Shown piece by piece: positions 1 to 6,966 of a stretch of DNA of 12,751 bases (within the stretch, counting starts at the first letter, position 1; each line of letters begins with the position of its first letter). Source of the DNA: an uncultured Ruminococcus sp. (GTDB lineage Bacteria > Bacillota > Clostridia > Oscillospirales > Ruminococcaceae); contig CAMHMM010000024.1 of assembly GCA_946186215.1 (NCBI GenBank), positions 1 to 12,751 on the forward strand. Reading direction: 5' to 3'. Made by a program: the position numbers and the translations under genes. Under the pieces are notes generated by a model that was not told where the DNA came from, did no database searches, and worked only from the letters and a program-made list of their open reading frames with translations.

Positions 1-30
1 CGGTGAGTTGTACCTTAAAGGTGTAAGTGT

Positions 31-64
31 ATGAGTGTGGCGTTAGTCACACTCATTTTACTTT
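31..64 (+). terminator. terminator-like hairpin upstream of purE
   Basis: Left arm ATGAGTGTG (31-39) pairs perfectly with CACACTCAT (48-56). A G-U and a C-G pair can close the stem down to a GTTA tetraloop. The hairpin is followed directly by TTTTACTTTT, which fits a Rho-independent terminator read on the + strand. It probably ends an upstream gene outside the window. Because it stands only about 60 bases before purE it could also be an attenuator in a purE leader, but no competing antiterminator arm is clear in the short upstream sequence visible. Confidence 0.6.
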
Positions 65-117
65 TAACAAAATTTGTATATTAAGTAAAATTTCAAAAAT
101 AGAAAGGATATGGTGTT
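65..117 (+). promoter_or_regulatory. purE leader with ribosome binding site
   Basis: This AT-rich stretch lies between the hairpin and purE. AGAAAGGA at 101-108 is a ribosome binding site 9 bases from the TTG start at 118. TATATT at 77-82 is a plausible -10 box, but no convincing -35 box is seen, so the promoter is only suspected. A three-codon reading frame, ATG GTG TTT TGA (110-121), sits between the binding site and the start, and its stop overlaps the TTG. It may be chance. Confidence 0.35.
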
Positions 118-612
118 TTGAAAAAGGTTGCCGTTATCATGGGCTCGGACAGCGACTACACCGTAGTCAGAGCTTGTCTTGAAGAACTGAAAAAATATGA
201 TATTCCCTTTGAGGCTCATGTTATGAGCGCCCACAGAAGCCCCGCCCTTGCTGCTGATTTTGCCGCTAAGGCTCGTGAAAACGGCTTCGGAGTTATCATC
301 TGTGCAGCGGGGATGGCAGCACATCTTGCGGGAGTTATCGCAGGAAACACCACTCTTCCTGTCATAGGCATCCCGATAAAGTCTACCTTTGAGGGGCTCG
401 ATGCTCTTCTTGCCACAGTTCAGATGCCATCTGGCGTACCTGTTGCAACAGTTGCTGTGAACGGCGCTAAAAATGCAGCAGTCCTCGCAGCTCAGATACT
501 CTCACTTTCCGATGATGTGCTTGCTCAGAAGCTCGCCGCCGACAAGGCTAAGATGACCGAAGGCGTTATCGCCAAGGATGCTGCTTTACAGGAAAAATTA
601 AAGGAGCTTTGA
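118..612 (+). CDS. purE: PurE, N5-carboxyaminoimidazole ribonucleotide mutase (class I type)
   Basis: PurE moves the carboxylate of N5-CAIR to C4 to make CAIR in de novo purine synthesis, in the cytoplasm. The 164-residue length is usual for the bacterial enzyme. The phosphate and substrate motif GSDSD is at residues 9-13 and SAHR at 37-40; an Arg at position 40 is what class I mutases carry. AAGMAAHLAG (63-72) replaces the more common AGAGGAAHLPG and keeps the His (69). VQMPSGVPVATVA follows at about 101-113. The start is TTG, chosen because the family motif begins at once, a ribosome binding site (101-108) fits, and an in-frame stop lies just upstream at 100-102. The stop overlaps the next gene's ATG. 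Class I enzymes normally need PurK to make N5-CAIR; no purK is in this window. Confidence 0.95.
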   Translation: MKKVAVIMGSDSDYTVVRACLEELKKYDIPFEAHVMSAHRSPALAADFAAKARENGFGVIICAAGMAAHLAGVIAGNTTLPVIGIPIKSTFEGLDALLATVQMPSGVPVATVAVNGAKNAAVLAAQILSLSDDVLAQKLAADKAKMTEGVIAKDAALQEKLKEL

Positions 613-1256
613 TGAGATATACTCACATTCTTTTTGATCTTGACGGCACTCTCACGGATTCAGGCCCGGGCATAATGAATTGCTTCAGATATGCCTTTGA
701 AAAAATGGGCTGTGAAGTACCGGCTGATCTGAAGCGTTTCGTAGGCCCTCCTCTTGAAGATAGCTTCAGCAAGGCCTGCGGAATGAGTGATGAGGACACC
801 GCAAAGGCTGTGGCATACTACCGCGAGCGGTACTTTGACAAAGGCATATATGAAAATAAAGTATATGACGGCATCAGGGAAATGCTTGAACAGCTGACAG
901 CTGCAGGCTGTATCCTTGCGGTATCCACAAGCAAGAATCAAAAAGGCGCGGATATAGTTCTCGATCATTTTGATCTCAAACGGTTTTTCAGAGTGATATG
1001 CGGAAGTGATGCTTCAAACGGCATAGTCACGAAGACCGATGTGATAGAACACACCATAAAAGAACTTGGCTCACCCGACAAGAACACTGTTCTGATGATA
1101 GGTGACAGGGATTATGATGTGAAAGGAGCACATGAGGCGAACATCGCCTGCATGGGAGCCCTCTGGGGCTACGGCAGCAGGAAGGAATTCACAAACGCTG
1201 CTGCAGACCTTATCGCAGCCACACCCAAAGAGGCTGCAGAACTGATACAGCAATGA
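612..1256 (+). CDS. HAD-superfamily phosphatase, phosphoglycolate phosphatase-like
   Basis: This 214-residue protein is a cytoplasmic HAD hydrolase of the Gph/PgmB-like subfamily with an alpha-helical cap after motif I. Motif I is DLDGT with catalytic D9 and D11; motif II is the STS at 105-107; motif III is K141; motif IV is GDRDYD (164-169). All catalytic positions are present. The substrate cannot be read from sequence: phosphoglycolate, a nucleotide or another small phosphate ester are all possible. The ATG at 612 overlaps the purE stop (TGATG), with AAGGAG inside the end of purE at 601-606. A TTG three bases earlier is a weaker choice. Coupling to purE suggests a role in nucleotide metabolism or metabolite clean-up, but this is inference. 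Confidence 0.88.
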   Translation: MRYTHILFDLDGTLTDSGPGIMNCFRYAFEKMGCEVPADLKRFVGPPLEDSFSKACGMSDEDTAKAVAYYRERYFDKGIYENKVYDGIREMLEQLTAAGCILAVSTSKNQKGADIVLDHFDLKRFFRVICGSDASNGIVTKTDVIEHTIKELGSPDKNTVLMIGDRDYDVKGAHEANIACMGALWGYGSRKEFTNAAADLIAATPKEAAELIQQ

Positions 1257-1326
1257 TTCGGATCTTAAAGCTCGCAAAAAAAAGATCTGTTATCCATAAC
1301 ATAACTAAACACTAAAAGGAGTTCGT

Positions 1327-2748
1327 ATGGGTGGTTTTTTTGGACTCGTATCGCACAGCGATGCGGTAAATGATGTATTCTTCGGCACGGACTATCATTC
1401 ACATCTGGGCACAAGAAGAGGCGGAATGGTTGCATATTCCAATGAAAAGGGCTTTCAGAGAAGCATCCACAGCATCGAAAATTCACCGTTCCGTACAAAA
1501 TTCGAGGATGATATCGCAACAATGGAGGGAAATATCTGCATCGGATGCATTTCCGACACAGATCCCCAGCCTATCCTGCTTCGTTCCAAGCTCGGAGTAT
1601 ATGCAGTATGCAGCATAGGTATCATCAACAACGACGATGCTCTCAGGAATGAGATCATGGCAGCTCAGTCCACAAGCTTTGAAGTAATGAGCAGCGGAAA
1701 AGTCAACTGGAGCTCGCTTATCGGCGCACTTATCGCGGAAAAGGATTCCTTTGTGGAGGGCATACGCTTTGCTCAGGACAAGATCGAGGGCACTATATCC
1801 CTGCTCGTCCTCACAAATGACGGCATAATCGCAGCAAGGGACAAAAACGGCAGACTTCCGATAATAATCGGCAAAAAGGACGGCGCTTACTGCTGCTCCT
1901 TTGAGTCCTTCGCGTTCCAGAAGCTGGGCTACACCACATACAGAGAGCTGCTTCCCGGCGAGATCGTAAAGATAACCGCAGACAGCTGCGAAACACTTTC
2001 TCCCGGCCACGCTGAAATGAATATCTGCACATTCCTCTGGACATACTACGGCTACCCCAATTCGGTATATGAGGGCGTTACCGTTGAGACCATGAGAACG
2101 AGAAACGGCGAGATCATGGCCGAGTATGAGATAAAAAACGGCACTCTTCCCGATGTTGATTATGTATGCGGCATCCCCGATTCGGGCATACCCCATGCGA
2201 TCGGCTATTCCAACCGCTCACACATACCCTTTGCCCGTCCGTTCATCAAGTACACTCCCACATGGCCGAGAAGCTTCATGCCCCAGAACCAGAAGATCCG
2301 CAATCAGGTGGCAAAGATGAAGCTCATCCCCGTACACGAGCTCATCGAGGGCAAGCGTCTGCTCTTCGTGGATGACAGCATCGTGCGCGGCACACAGATG
2401 AGAGAGACAGTTGAGTTTCTCTATGAGAACGGCGCTAAGGAAGTTCATATGCGCTCAGCCTGTCCGCCTATCATGTATGGCTGCAAGTACCTCAACTTCT
2501 CCCGCAGCACATCCGAGCTTGATCTTATCGCAAGAAAGATCATCGACGAATTCGAGGGCGAGGAAGGAAAGAAATACATCACCGAATACAGCGACGGAAC
2601 TACCGAGCGCGGACGCAGGCTCAGAGATGAGATCTGCCGCCGCCTGAAGCTCACCTCACTGGAATTCCAGTCTCTCCCCGGCACCGTAGAGGCAGTTGGC
2701 CTTGACCGCTGCAAGCTCTGCACCTATTGCTGGGATGGAAAACAGTGA
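1327..2748 (+). CDS. purF: PurF-like amidophosphoribosyltransferase lacking the glutaminase cysteine
   Basis: PurF makes 5-phosphoribosylamine from PRPP, the first committed purine step. This 473-residue protein has an N-terminal class II glutamine amidotransferase-like domain (about 1-230) and a C-terminal phosphoribosyltransferase domain. PDSG is at 284-287, the PRPP loop VDDSIVRGT at 348-356. C234, C386, C465 and C468 fit the positions of the four Fe-S ligands of Bacillus-type PurF, the last two in a CxxC followed by WDGK. Oddly, the N-terminus is MGGFFG: the nucleophile Cys that normally follows Met or a propeptide is Gly, and the first Cys in the protein is residue 71. The RYST-type Arg and the NG oxyanion motif are also altered. 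The start is firm: AAAAGGAG lies at 1314-1321 and an in-frame stop is at 1306-1308. It resembles a divergent clade I recall from Bacteroides and clostridia. It may use free ammonia or a partner glutaminase. The symbol is given by homology; the activity is unproven. Confidence 0.85.
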   Translation: MGGFFGLVSHSDAVNDVFFGTDYHSHLGTRRGGMVAYSNEKGFQRSIHSIENSPFRTKFEDDIATMEGNICIGCISDTDPQPILLRSKLGVYAVCSIGIINNDDALRNEIMAAQSTSFEVMSSGKVNWSSLIGALIAEKDSFVEGIRFAQDKIEGTISLLVLTNDGIIAARDKNGRLPIIIGKKDGAYCCSFESFAFQKLGYTTYRELLPGEIVKITADSCETLSPGHAEMNICTFLWTYYGYPNSVYEGVTVETMRTRNGEIMAEYEIKNGTLPDVDYVCGIPDSGIPHAIGYSNRSHIPFARPFIKYTPTWPRSFMPQNQKIRNQVAKMKLIPVHELIEGKRLLFVDDSIVRGTQMRETVEFLYENGAKEVHMRSACPPIMYGCKYLNFSRSTSELDLIARKIIDEFEGEEGKKYITEYSDGTTERGRRLRDEICRRLKLTSLEFQSLPGTVEAVGLDRCKLCTYCWDGKQ

Positions 2749-2779
2749 TCGGATCTGACAGATAAGGAAACTAAAGCCT

Positions 2780-2812
2780 GTGTATTTTCCCGGATTTTGT
2801 CGGGAAATACAC
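2780..2812 (+). other. stable hairpin between purF-like gene and purM
   Basis: Left arm GTGTATTTTCCCG (2780-2792) pairs with CGGGAAATACAC (2801-2812) over 12 base pairs with one bulged T and an 8-base loop. No T-run follows on the + strand, so a strong intrinsic terminator is unlikely. It could be an mRNA processing or stabilising element, or a protein-binding site. It occupies the middle of a 119-base gap, one of the largest within the cluster. Confidence 0.55.
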
Positions 2813-2867
2813 TGAAAGCATGAATTAGAAGAATATAAACATTCCAAACAAGAAAAGGTAGGAACCA

Positions 2868-3902
2868 ATGAATAGTTTTTCTGAAAGCTACAAAGAAGCA
2901 GGCGTTGATGTAACAGCCGGATACAAGTCCGTAGAGCTTATGAAAAAGCATGTTGCAAGGACACAGATCCCCGGCGTGCTCGCAGGCATAGGCGGCTTCG
3001 GCGGTCTCTTCGCTCCCGACCTCACCGGTATGACAGAACCCGTTCTGGTCTCCGGCACAGACGGAGTTGGCACTAAGATCAAGCTTGCATTTCTCCTTGA
3101 CAAGCATGATACCGTGGGTATCGACTGCGTTGCAATGTGTGTCAACGACATCATCTGCTGCGGCGCAAAGCCCCTGTTTTTCCTGGATTACATCGCCTGC
3201 GGAAAAAATTTTCCCGAGAAGATCGCACAGATCGTAGCAGGCGTTTCCGAGGGCTGTGTGCGTGCAGGCTGCGCTCTTATCGGCGGCGAGACTGCCGAGC
3301 ATCCCGGCCTTATGCCCGAAGAGGAATACGACCTTGCAGGCTTTTCCGTTGGTGTTGTGGACAAGTCTAAGATACTTGATCCCTCTGTTCAGAAGCCCGG
3401 AGATGTGCTTATTGCAATAAAGTCCAGCGGCGTGCATTCCAACGGATTTTCACTGATAAGAAAGGTGTTCTCCATCAACGAGCAGAACCTTATGCGCCAC
3501 CAGTCAGATATCGGTTCTACTCTCGGCGAAACACTTCTCACTCCCACAAGGATATATGTCAAGGCTGTCCTGAAGCTGATCGATGAGATAAAGGTAAAAT
3601 CCCTCTCCCACATCACTGGCGGCGGCTTTTATGAGAATATTCCCCGCTCTCTTCCCGACGGGATAACCGCAAAGATCGACAGGAGCGCTGTACAGGTGCT
3701 GCCCATATTCGACCTTATCGCAAAGACCGGCAAGATTCCCGAAAGGGATATGTTCAACACCTTCAACATGGGTGTGGGCATGATCGCCTGTGTGGATAAG
3801 AACGACGCAGACAAGGCGATAGAGGTGCTCAGAGCCGCAGGCGAAGAGGCATATGTATTAGGTGAGCTCGTAAGCGGCGATGAGGGCGTAATTATCTCAT
3901 AA
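2868..3902 (+). CDS. purM: PurM, phosphoribosylformylglycinamidine cyclo-ligase (AIR synthetase)
   Basis: PurM uses ATP to close FGAM to 5-aminoimidazole ribonucleotide (AIR). The 344 residues match the length of the E. coli enzyme. The family order is intact: GVDVTAGYKSVELMKKH near the start (12-28), SGTDGVGTKIK (62-72) at the nucleotide site, the CVNDI motif (91-95), GGETAEHPGL (139-148), GVHSNGFSLIRK (188-199), HITGGGFYENIPR and FNTFNMGVGM near the C-terminus. The ATG at 2868 is preceded by AGGTAGGA (2856-2863). Its TAA stop shares one base with the ATG of the small membrane protein downstream (TAATG), which points to coupled translation. Nothing appears damaged. Confidence 0.97.
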   Translation: MNSFSESYKEAGVDVTAGYKSVELMKKHVARTQIPGVLAGIGGFGGLFAPDLTGMTEPVLVSGTDGVGTKIKLAFLLDKHDTVGIDCVAMCVNDIICCGAKPLFFLDYIACGKNFPEKIAQIVAGVSEGCVRAGCALIGGETAEHPGLMPEEEYDLAGFSVGVVDKSKILDPSVQKPGDVLIAIKSSGVHSNGFSLIRKVFSINEQNLMRHQSDIGSTLGETLLTPTRIYVKAVLKLIDEIKVKSLSHITGGGFYENIPRSLPDGITAKIDRSAVQVLPIFDLIAKTGKIPERDMFNTFNMGVGMIACVDKNDADKAIEVLRAAGEEAYVLGELVSGDEGVIIS

Positions 3903-4270
3903 TGGAAACATCTAAAAAAGCTAATGTGCTCAAAATAGTTACCACTATTTTTCTGCCCCTTAGCGTGTTATCCATATCGCTTTTTGCTGTAACAGGCTAT
4001 GGAATGGTGTGGACAGGCTCATCCGGCTTTAAGAAAAGATATTATAATATCGCAGCTGTGATGTACTTTATTGAAGCAGTTTTTTCACTGATAAAGCTGT
4101 ACCTGTCAGTACATATCGGCATTATGGGACAAAGCTTTGCATATGCTCTTTTTGGCAAAGCAGCTCTTTTCGTCTTTTGGATAATAACTGCCGTTATTAT
4201 GGTGATACAGGGCATACTGTCCATGAATACGGCCAAAAGCTGCACAGACAACGGTTCTTTTTTTGAGTAG
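3902..4270 (+). CDS. small membrane protein of unknown function between purM and purN
   Basis: I do not recognise this 122-residue protein. It has a short basic N-terminus (METSKK) and three likely membrane helices at about 9-32, 48-70 and 83-107, with a Lys/Arg/Tyr-rich loop (44-48) and a short polar tail. No catalytic motif is visible. The start overlaps the purM stop (TAATG) and the TAG stop is only 8 bases before purN, so it is co-transcribed with purine genes and probably translationally coupled. Its codon use looks more AT-rich than the flanking pur genes. A transport or membrane-anchoring role is possible but unsupported. Confidence 0.75.
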   Translation: METSKKANVLKIVTTIFLPLSVLSISLFAVTGYGMVWTGSSGFKKRYYNIAAVMYFIEAVFSLIKLYLSVHIGIMGQSFAYALFGKAALFVFWIITAVIMVIQGILSMNTAKSCTDNGSFFE

Positions 4271-4278
4271 AGGTACCT

Positions 4279-4911
4279 ATGAAAAACATAATCGTACTTG
4301 TATCGGGCGGCGGAACAAATCTGCAGGCGCTTATCGATGCACAGAACAGAGGAGAGATAGAAAACGGCAGGATAACCTGTGTGATCTCTTCAAAGGAGGG
4401 CGCATATGCCCTTGAAAGAGCGAAAAACAACGGCATAAAGGGAATTGTGCTCCCGCGAAAGAATTTCACGGACAACCGCTCCTATTCCATCGCGCTGCTC
4501 GAGCTGCTCAATGCTGAAAACGCCGATGTTATCGTATATGCCGGCTTTATGACCATTCTCGATGAATGTGTATGCAATGCATACCCGTACAAGATGGTGA
4601 ATGTCCATCCTGCCCTTATCCCGTCATTCTGCGGAAAGGGCTACTATGGTCTGCGGGTACACGATGAGGTGCTCAAAAGAGGCGTGAAGGTCACGGGAGC
4701 AACGGTGCATTTTGTCACCAGCGAATGTGACGGCGGCCCCATAATCCTGCAAAAGGCAGTTGAAGTCCGCAAAGACGATACCCCTGAAACACTTCAGCGC
4801 CGTGTCATGGAACAGGCCGAATGGAAGATACTCCCCATGGCTGTTTCCATGCTTTGCGCAGGAAAAATAGAGATAAAGGACAATATCGCGTTTGTGAATG
4901 AGGATAAGTAA
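4279..4911 (+). CDS. purN: PurN, phosphoribosylglycinamide (GAR) formyltransferase
   Basis: PurN transfers a formyl group from 10-formyl-tetrahydrofolate to GAR, giving FGAR. The 210 residues match the family. The phosphate loop SGGGTNLQAL is at 9-18. The catalytic triad is complete by alignment to E. coli PurN: N108 and H110 in VNVHPALIPSF and D151 in SECDGGP. The TGATVHFV folate-site strand is at 139-146. The start ATG has TAGAGGT just upstream (4268-4274), overlapping the stop of the membrane protein gene. After the stop comes a 117-base gap before the next gene, so the unit may be re-initiated or processed there. This folate-dependent enzyme and the downstream AICAR transformylase both draw on the one-carbon pool. 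Confidence 0.96.
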   Translation: MKNIIVLVSGGGTNLQALIDAQNRGEIENGRITCVISSKEGAYALERAKNNGIKGIVLPRKNFTDNRSYSIALLELLNAENADVIVYAGFMTILDECVCNAYPYKMVNVHPALIPSFCGKGYYGLRVHDEVLKRGVKVTGATVHFVTSECDGGPIILQKAVEVRKDDTPETLQRRVMEQAEWKILPMAVSMLCAGKIEIKDNIAFVNEDK

Positions 4912-5028
4912 AATACAAAAGCCGTCTGGCTTCGGAAAGTCATCATGACACATCACGGCAAATCAGAGTCTGTCTGATAAACATATGGCTTCGCCGATCC
5001 AAATACGCGACATAAAAGGAGATATACT
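4912..5028 (+). other. intergenic gap between purN and the IMP cyclohydrolase gene
   Basis: This 117-base gap contains only short inverted repeats: AGCC-GTCT-GGCT near its left end and GTCAT-C-ATGAC near 4938. There is no terminator and no convincing promoter. A strong ribosome binding site, AAAAGGAG (5014-5021), serves the next gene. Confidence 0.4.
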
Positions 5029-5739
5029 ATGGAAAAGCTTGATATTGCAAAGCAGCTTTCTGCCAATGCCTATCCCGGCAGAGGCATCATAATAGGCAAA
5101 TGCGAATGCGGAAAATATGCGGTAACAGCATATTTTATCATGGGCAGGAGCGTGAACAGCCGCAACCGCGTGTTCGTTGAGGACGGACAGGGAATCCGCA
5201 CTCAGGCGTTTGATCCCTCAAAGCTCACCGATCCCCATCTGATAATCTATTCCCCCGTTCGTGTTCTAGGGAAGGATGTTATCGTGACCAACGGCGACCA
5301 GACCGACACGATATATGAGCTCATGGAAAAGGGACAGACCTTTGAGCAGTCACTTCGCACCCGCGAATTTGAAGATGATGCACCCAACTTCACACCGAGG
5401 ATATCCGGCATCCTTCACCTTGAGGATGGATTCAGCTATGAGATGTCTATTCTCAAGAGCGCAGACGGCAACCCCGATTCCTGCAGAAGATACACATTCT
5501 CATATTCAAATCCCGTTGCAGGACAGGGACATTTCATCCACACCTACATGGGCGACGGCAATCCCCTGCCCAGCTTTGAAGGCGAGCCTGAGCTCGTAGG
5601 CATCAGCGGCCCCATAGATGAATTTACAGACAAGCTCTGGAACAGTCTCAACGAGGACAACAAGGTATCTCTCTTTGTGCGCTTTATCGACCTTGAAAAC
5701 GGCACTGCCGAAACAAGGATCGTTAATAAGAATAAGTGA
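5029..5739 (+). CDS. purO: IMP cyclohydrolase, PurO family
   Basis: This enzyme closes the ring of FAICAR to IMP, the last step of purine synthesis. The 236-residue protein fits the PurO/IMP_cyclohyd family, which has an Ntn-hydrolase-like fold and is unrelated to the N-terminal domain of bifunctional PurH. Visible family motifs are NAYPGRGIIIG (13-23), YFIMGRSVNSRNR (35-47), TNGDQTDT (87-94), REFEDDAPNFTPRISG (112-127), and a later GHFIHTY with GDGNPLPSFEGEP. The ATG at 5029 follows AAAAGGAG. It sits directly before a stand-alone AICAR transformylase, which explains how IMP is made without a PurH fusion. The family assignment is from recalled motifs; the role is strengthened by this neighbour. 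The symbol follows the archaeal name. Confidence 0.9.
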   Translation: MEKLDIAKQLSANAYPGRGIIIGKCECGKYAVTAYFIMGRSVNSRNRVFVEDGQGIRTQAFDPSKLTDPHLIIYSPVRVLGKDVIVTNGDQTDTIYELMEKGQTFEQSLRTREFEDDAPNFTPRISGILHLEDGFSYEMSILKSADGNPDSCRRYTFSYSNPVAGQGHFIHTYMGDGNPLPSFEGEPELVGISGPIDEFTDKLWNSLNEDNKVSLFVRFIDLENGTAETRIVNKNK

Positions 5740-5759
5740 TCCCGAACGGAGGAAACAAC

Positions 5760-6938
5760 ATGAACGAAATGCTGTTAAAATACGGCTGTAACCCCAACCA
5801 GAAGCCGTCAAGAGTGTTTATGGAAAACGGTGAGGAGCTTCCCATAACCGTACTCAACGGCAAGCCCGGTTACATAAATCTTCTTGACGCATTCAACGGC
5901 ATACAGCTCGTCAAGGAGCTCAAAAAGGCAACAGGTCTCCCCGCTGCCACATCCTTCAAGCATGTATCCCCTGCAGGCGCTGCAATAGGTCTCCCCCTTT
6001 CAGAGACACTGAGCAAGATCTACTGGGTTGATGATCTCGGCGAGCTCTCTCCCCTTGCCTGTGCATATGCAAGAGCAAGAGGTGCGGACAGAATGTCATC
6101 CTACGGCGATTTCATCGCTCTTTCTGATATATGCGATGTTCCCACTGCAAAGATGATACAGCGCGAGGTATCCGACGGCGTTATCGCCCCGGGCTACACC
6201 GATGAGGCTCTCGAGATACTTAAATCCAAGCGTAAGGGCACATACAACATCATTCAGATAGACGAAAGCTATGTTCCCGCTCCCGTTGAGCGCAAGCAGG
6301 TGTACGGCGTGACCTTCGAGCAGGGCAGAAATGAGCTTCCCATCGACAATGAGCTCCTTGCAAATGTCGTTACCGACAACAAGGATATCCCCGATGACAA
6401 GAAGCGCGATCTGCTCATCTCCCTTATCACCCTCAAATACACACAGTCCAACTCTGTGTGCTATGTAAAGGATGGTCAGGCTATCGGCATCGGCGCAGGA
6501 CAGCAGTCAAGAATACACTGCACACGCCTTGCCGGACAGAAGGCAGACAACTGGTGGCTCAGACAGTGCCCCAAGGTCATGGCTCTTCCCTTTAAGGATG
6601 ATGTCCGCCGTGCAGACAGGGACAATGCGATAGATGTTTACATCGGCGATGAATATGAGGATGTTCTCCGTGACGGCGAATGGCAGAAGGTATTTACCTC
6701 ATGCCCCGCTCCCCTCACAAGAGAGGAAAAGAAGGAATGGCTTGCAAAGAACACAGATGTTTCCCTGGGCTCTGATGCATTCTTCCCCTTCGGCGACAAC
6801 ATCGAGCGTGCGCACAAATCGGGCGTTGAGTATATCGCACAGCCCGGCGGCTCTATCCGCGATGACAATGTTATCGAGACCTGCAACAAGTACGGTATCG
6901 CAATGGCATTCACAGGTATCAGACTTTTCCATCACTGA
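5760..6938 (+). CDS. purH: stand-alone AICAR transformylase (C-terminal domain of PurH only)
   Basis: The protein formylates AICAR to FAICAR using 10-formyl-tetrahydrofolate. It has 392 residues, the size of the transformylase domain alone; the roughly 200-residue MGS-like cyclohydrolase domain of ordinary PurH is absent. LKYGCNPNQK is at 6-15, the catalytic Lys-His pair at 67-68 in SFKHVSPAGAA, and the C-terminus keeps SDAFFPFGDNIERA, QPGGSIRDD and MAFTGIRLFHH. The ATG at 5760 is preferred because GGAGG (5748-5752) is correctly spaced; an in-frame GTG at 5736 would place that site inside the gene. It lies 20 bases after the IMP cyclohydrolase gene, and the two probably act in sequence. Confidence 0.95.
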   Translation: MNEMLLKYGCNPNQKPSRVFMENGEELPITVLNGKPGYINLLDAFNGIQLVKELKKATGLPAATSFKHVSPAGAAIGLPLSETLSKIYWVDDLGELSPLACAYARARGADRMSSYGDFIALSDICDVPTAKMIQREVSDGVIAPGYTDEALEILKSKRKGTYNIIQIDESYVPAPVERKQVYGVTFEQGRNELPIDNELLANVVTDNKDIPDDKKRDLLISLITLKYTQSNSVCYVKDGQAIGIGAGQQSRIHCTRLAGQKADNWWLRQCPKVMALPFKDDVRRADRDNAIDVYIGDEYEDVLRDGEWQKVFTSCPAPLTREEKKEWLAKNTDVSLGSDAFFPFGDNIERAHKSGVEYIAQPGGSIRDDNVIETCNKYGIAMAFTGIRLFHH

Positions 6939-6966
6939 TACGAAAAAATAATCAGAAAAGAAGAAG

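Noticed and set aside
12..22. ACCTTAAAGGT palindrome as an operator or antiterminator arm
   Set aside because: It is short, occurs once in the window, and does not pair with the nearby hairpin arms.
609..611. TTG at 609 as the start of the HAD phosphatase
   Set aside because: ATG at 612 follows directly, has a better spaced AAGGAG and makes the usual TGATG overlap.
1261..1287. GATCTT...AAGATC inverted repeat with an A-run between the HAD gene and the purF-like gene as a terminator
   Set aside because: The stem is only 6 bp with a 15-16 base loop and no T-tract follows.
1483..2196. 237-codon open frame on the - strand inside the purF-like gene
   Set aside because: It lies fully antisense to a well supported gene and its translation resembles no known protein.
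2834..2839. TATAAA as a -10 box of a separate purM promoter
   Set aside because: No acceptable -35 box lies 16-18 bases upstream, and AT-rich leader sequence makes such hexamers common.
2724..3437. 237-codon open frame on the - strand across purF-like and purM
   Set aside because: It is antisense to purM, with a translation typical of antisense frames (Cys/His-rich, no motif).
5736..5759. GTG at 5736 as the start of the AICAR transformylase
   Set aside because: The eight extra residues match nothing in the family, and GGAGG at 5748-5752 is placed for the ATG at 5760.
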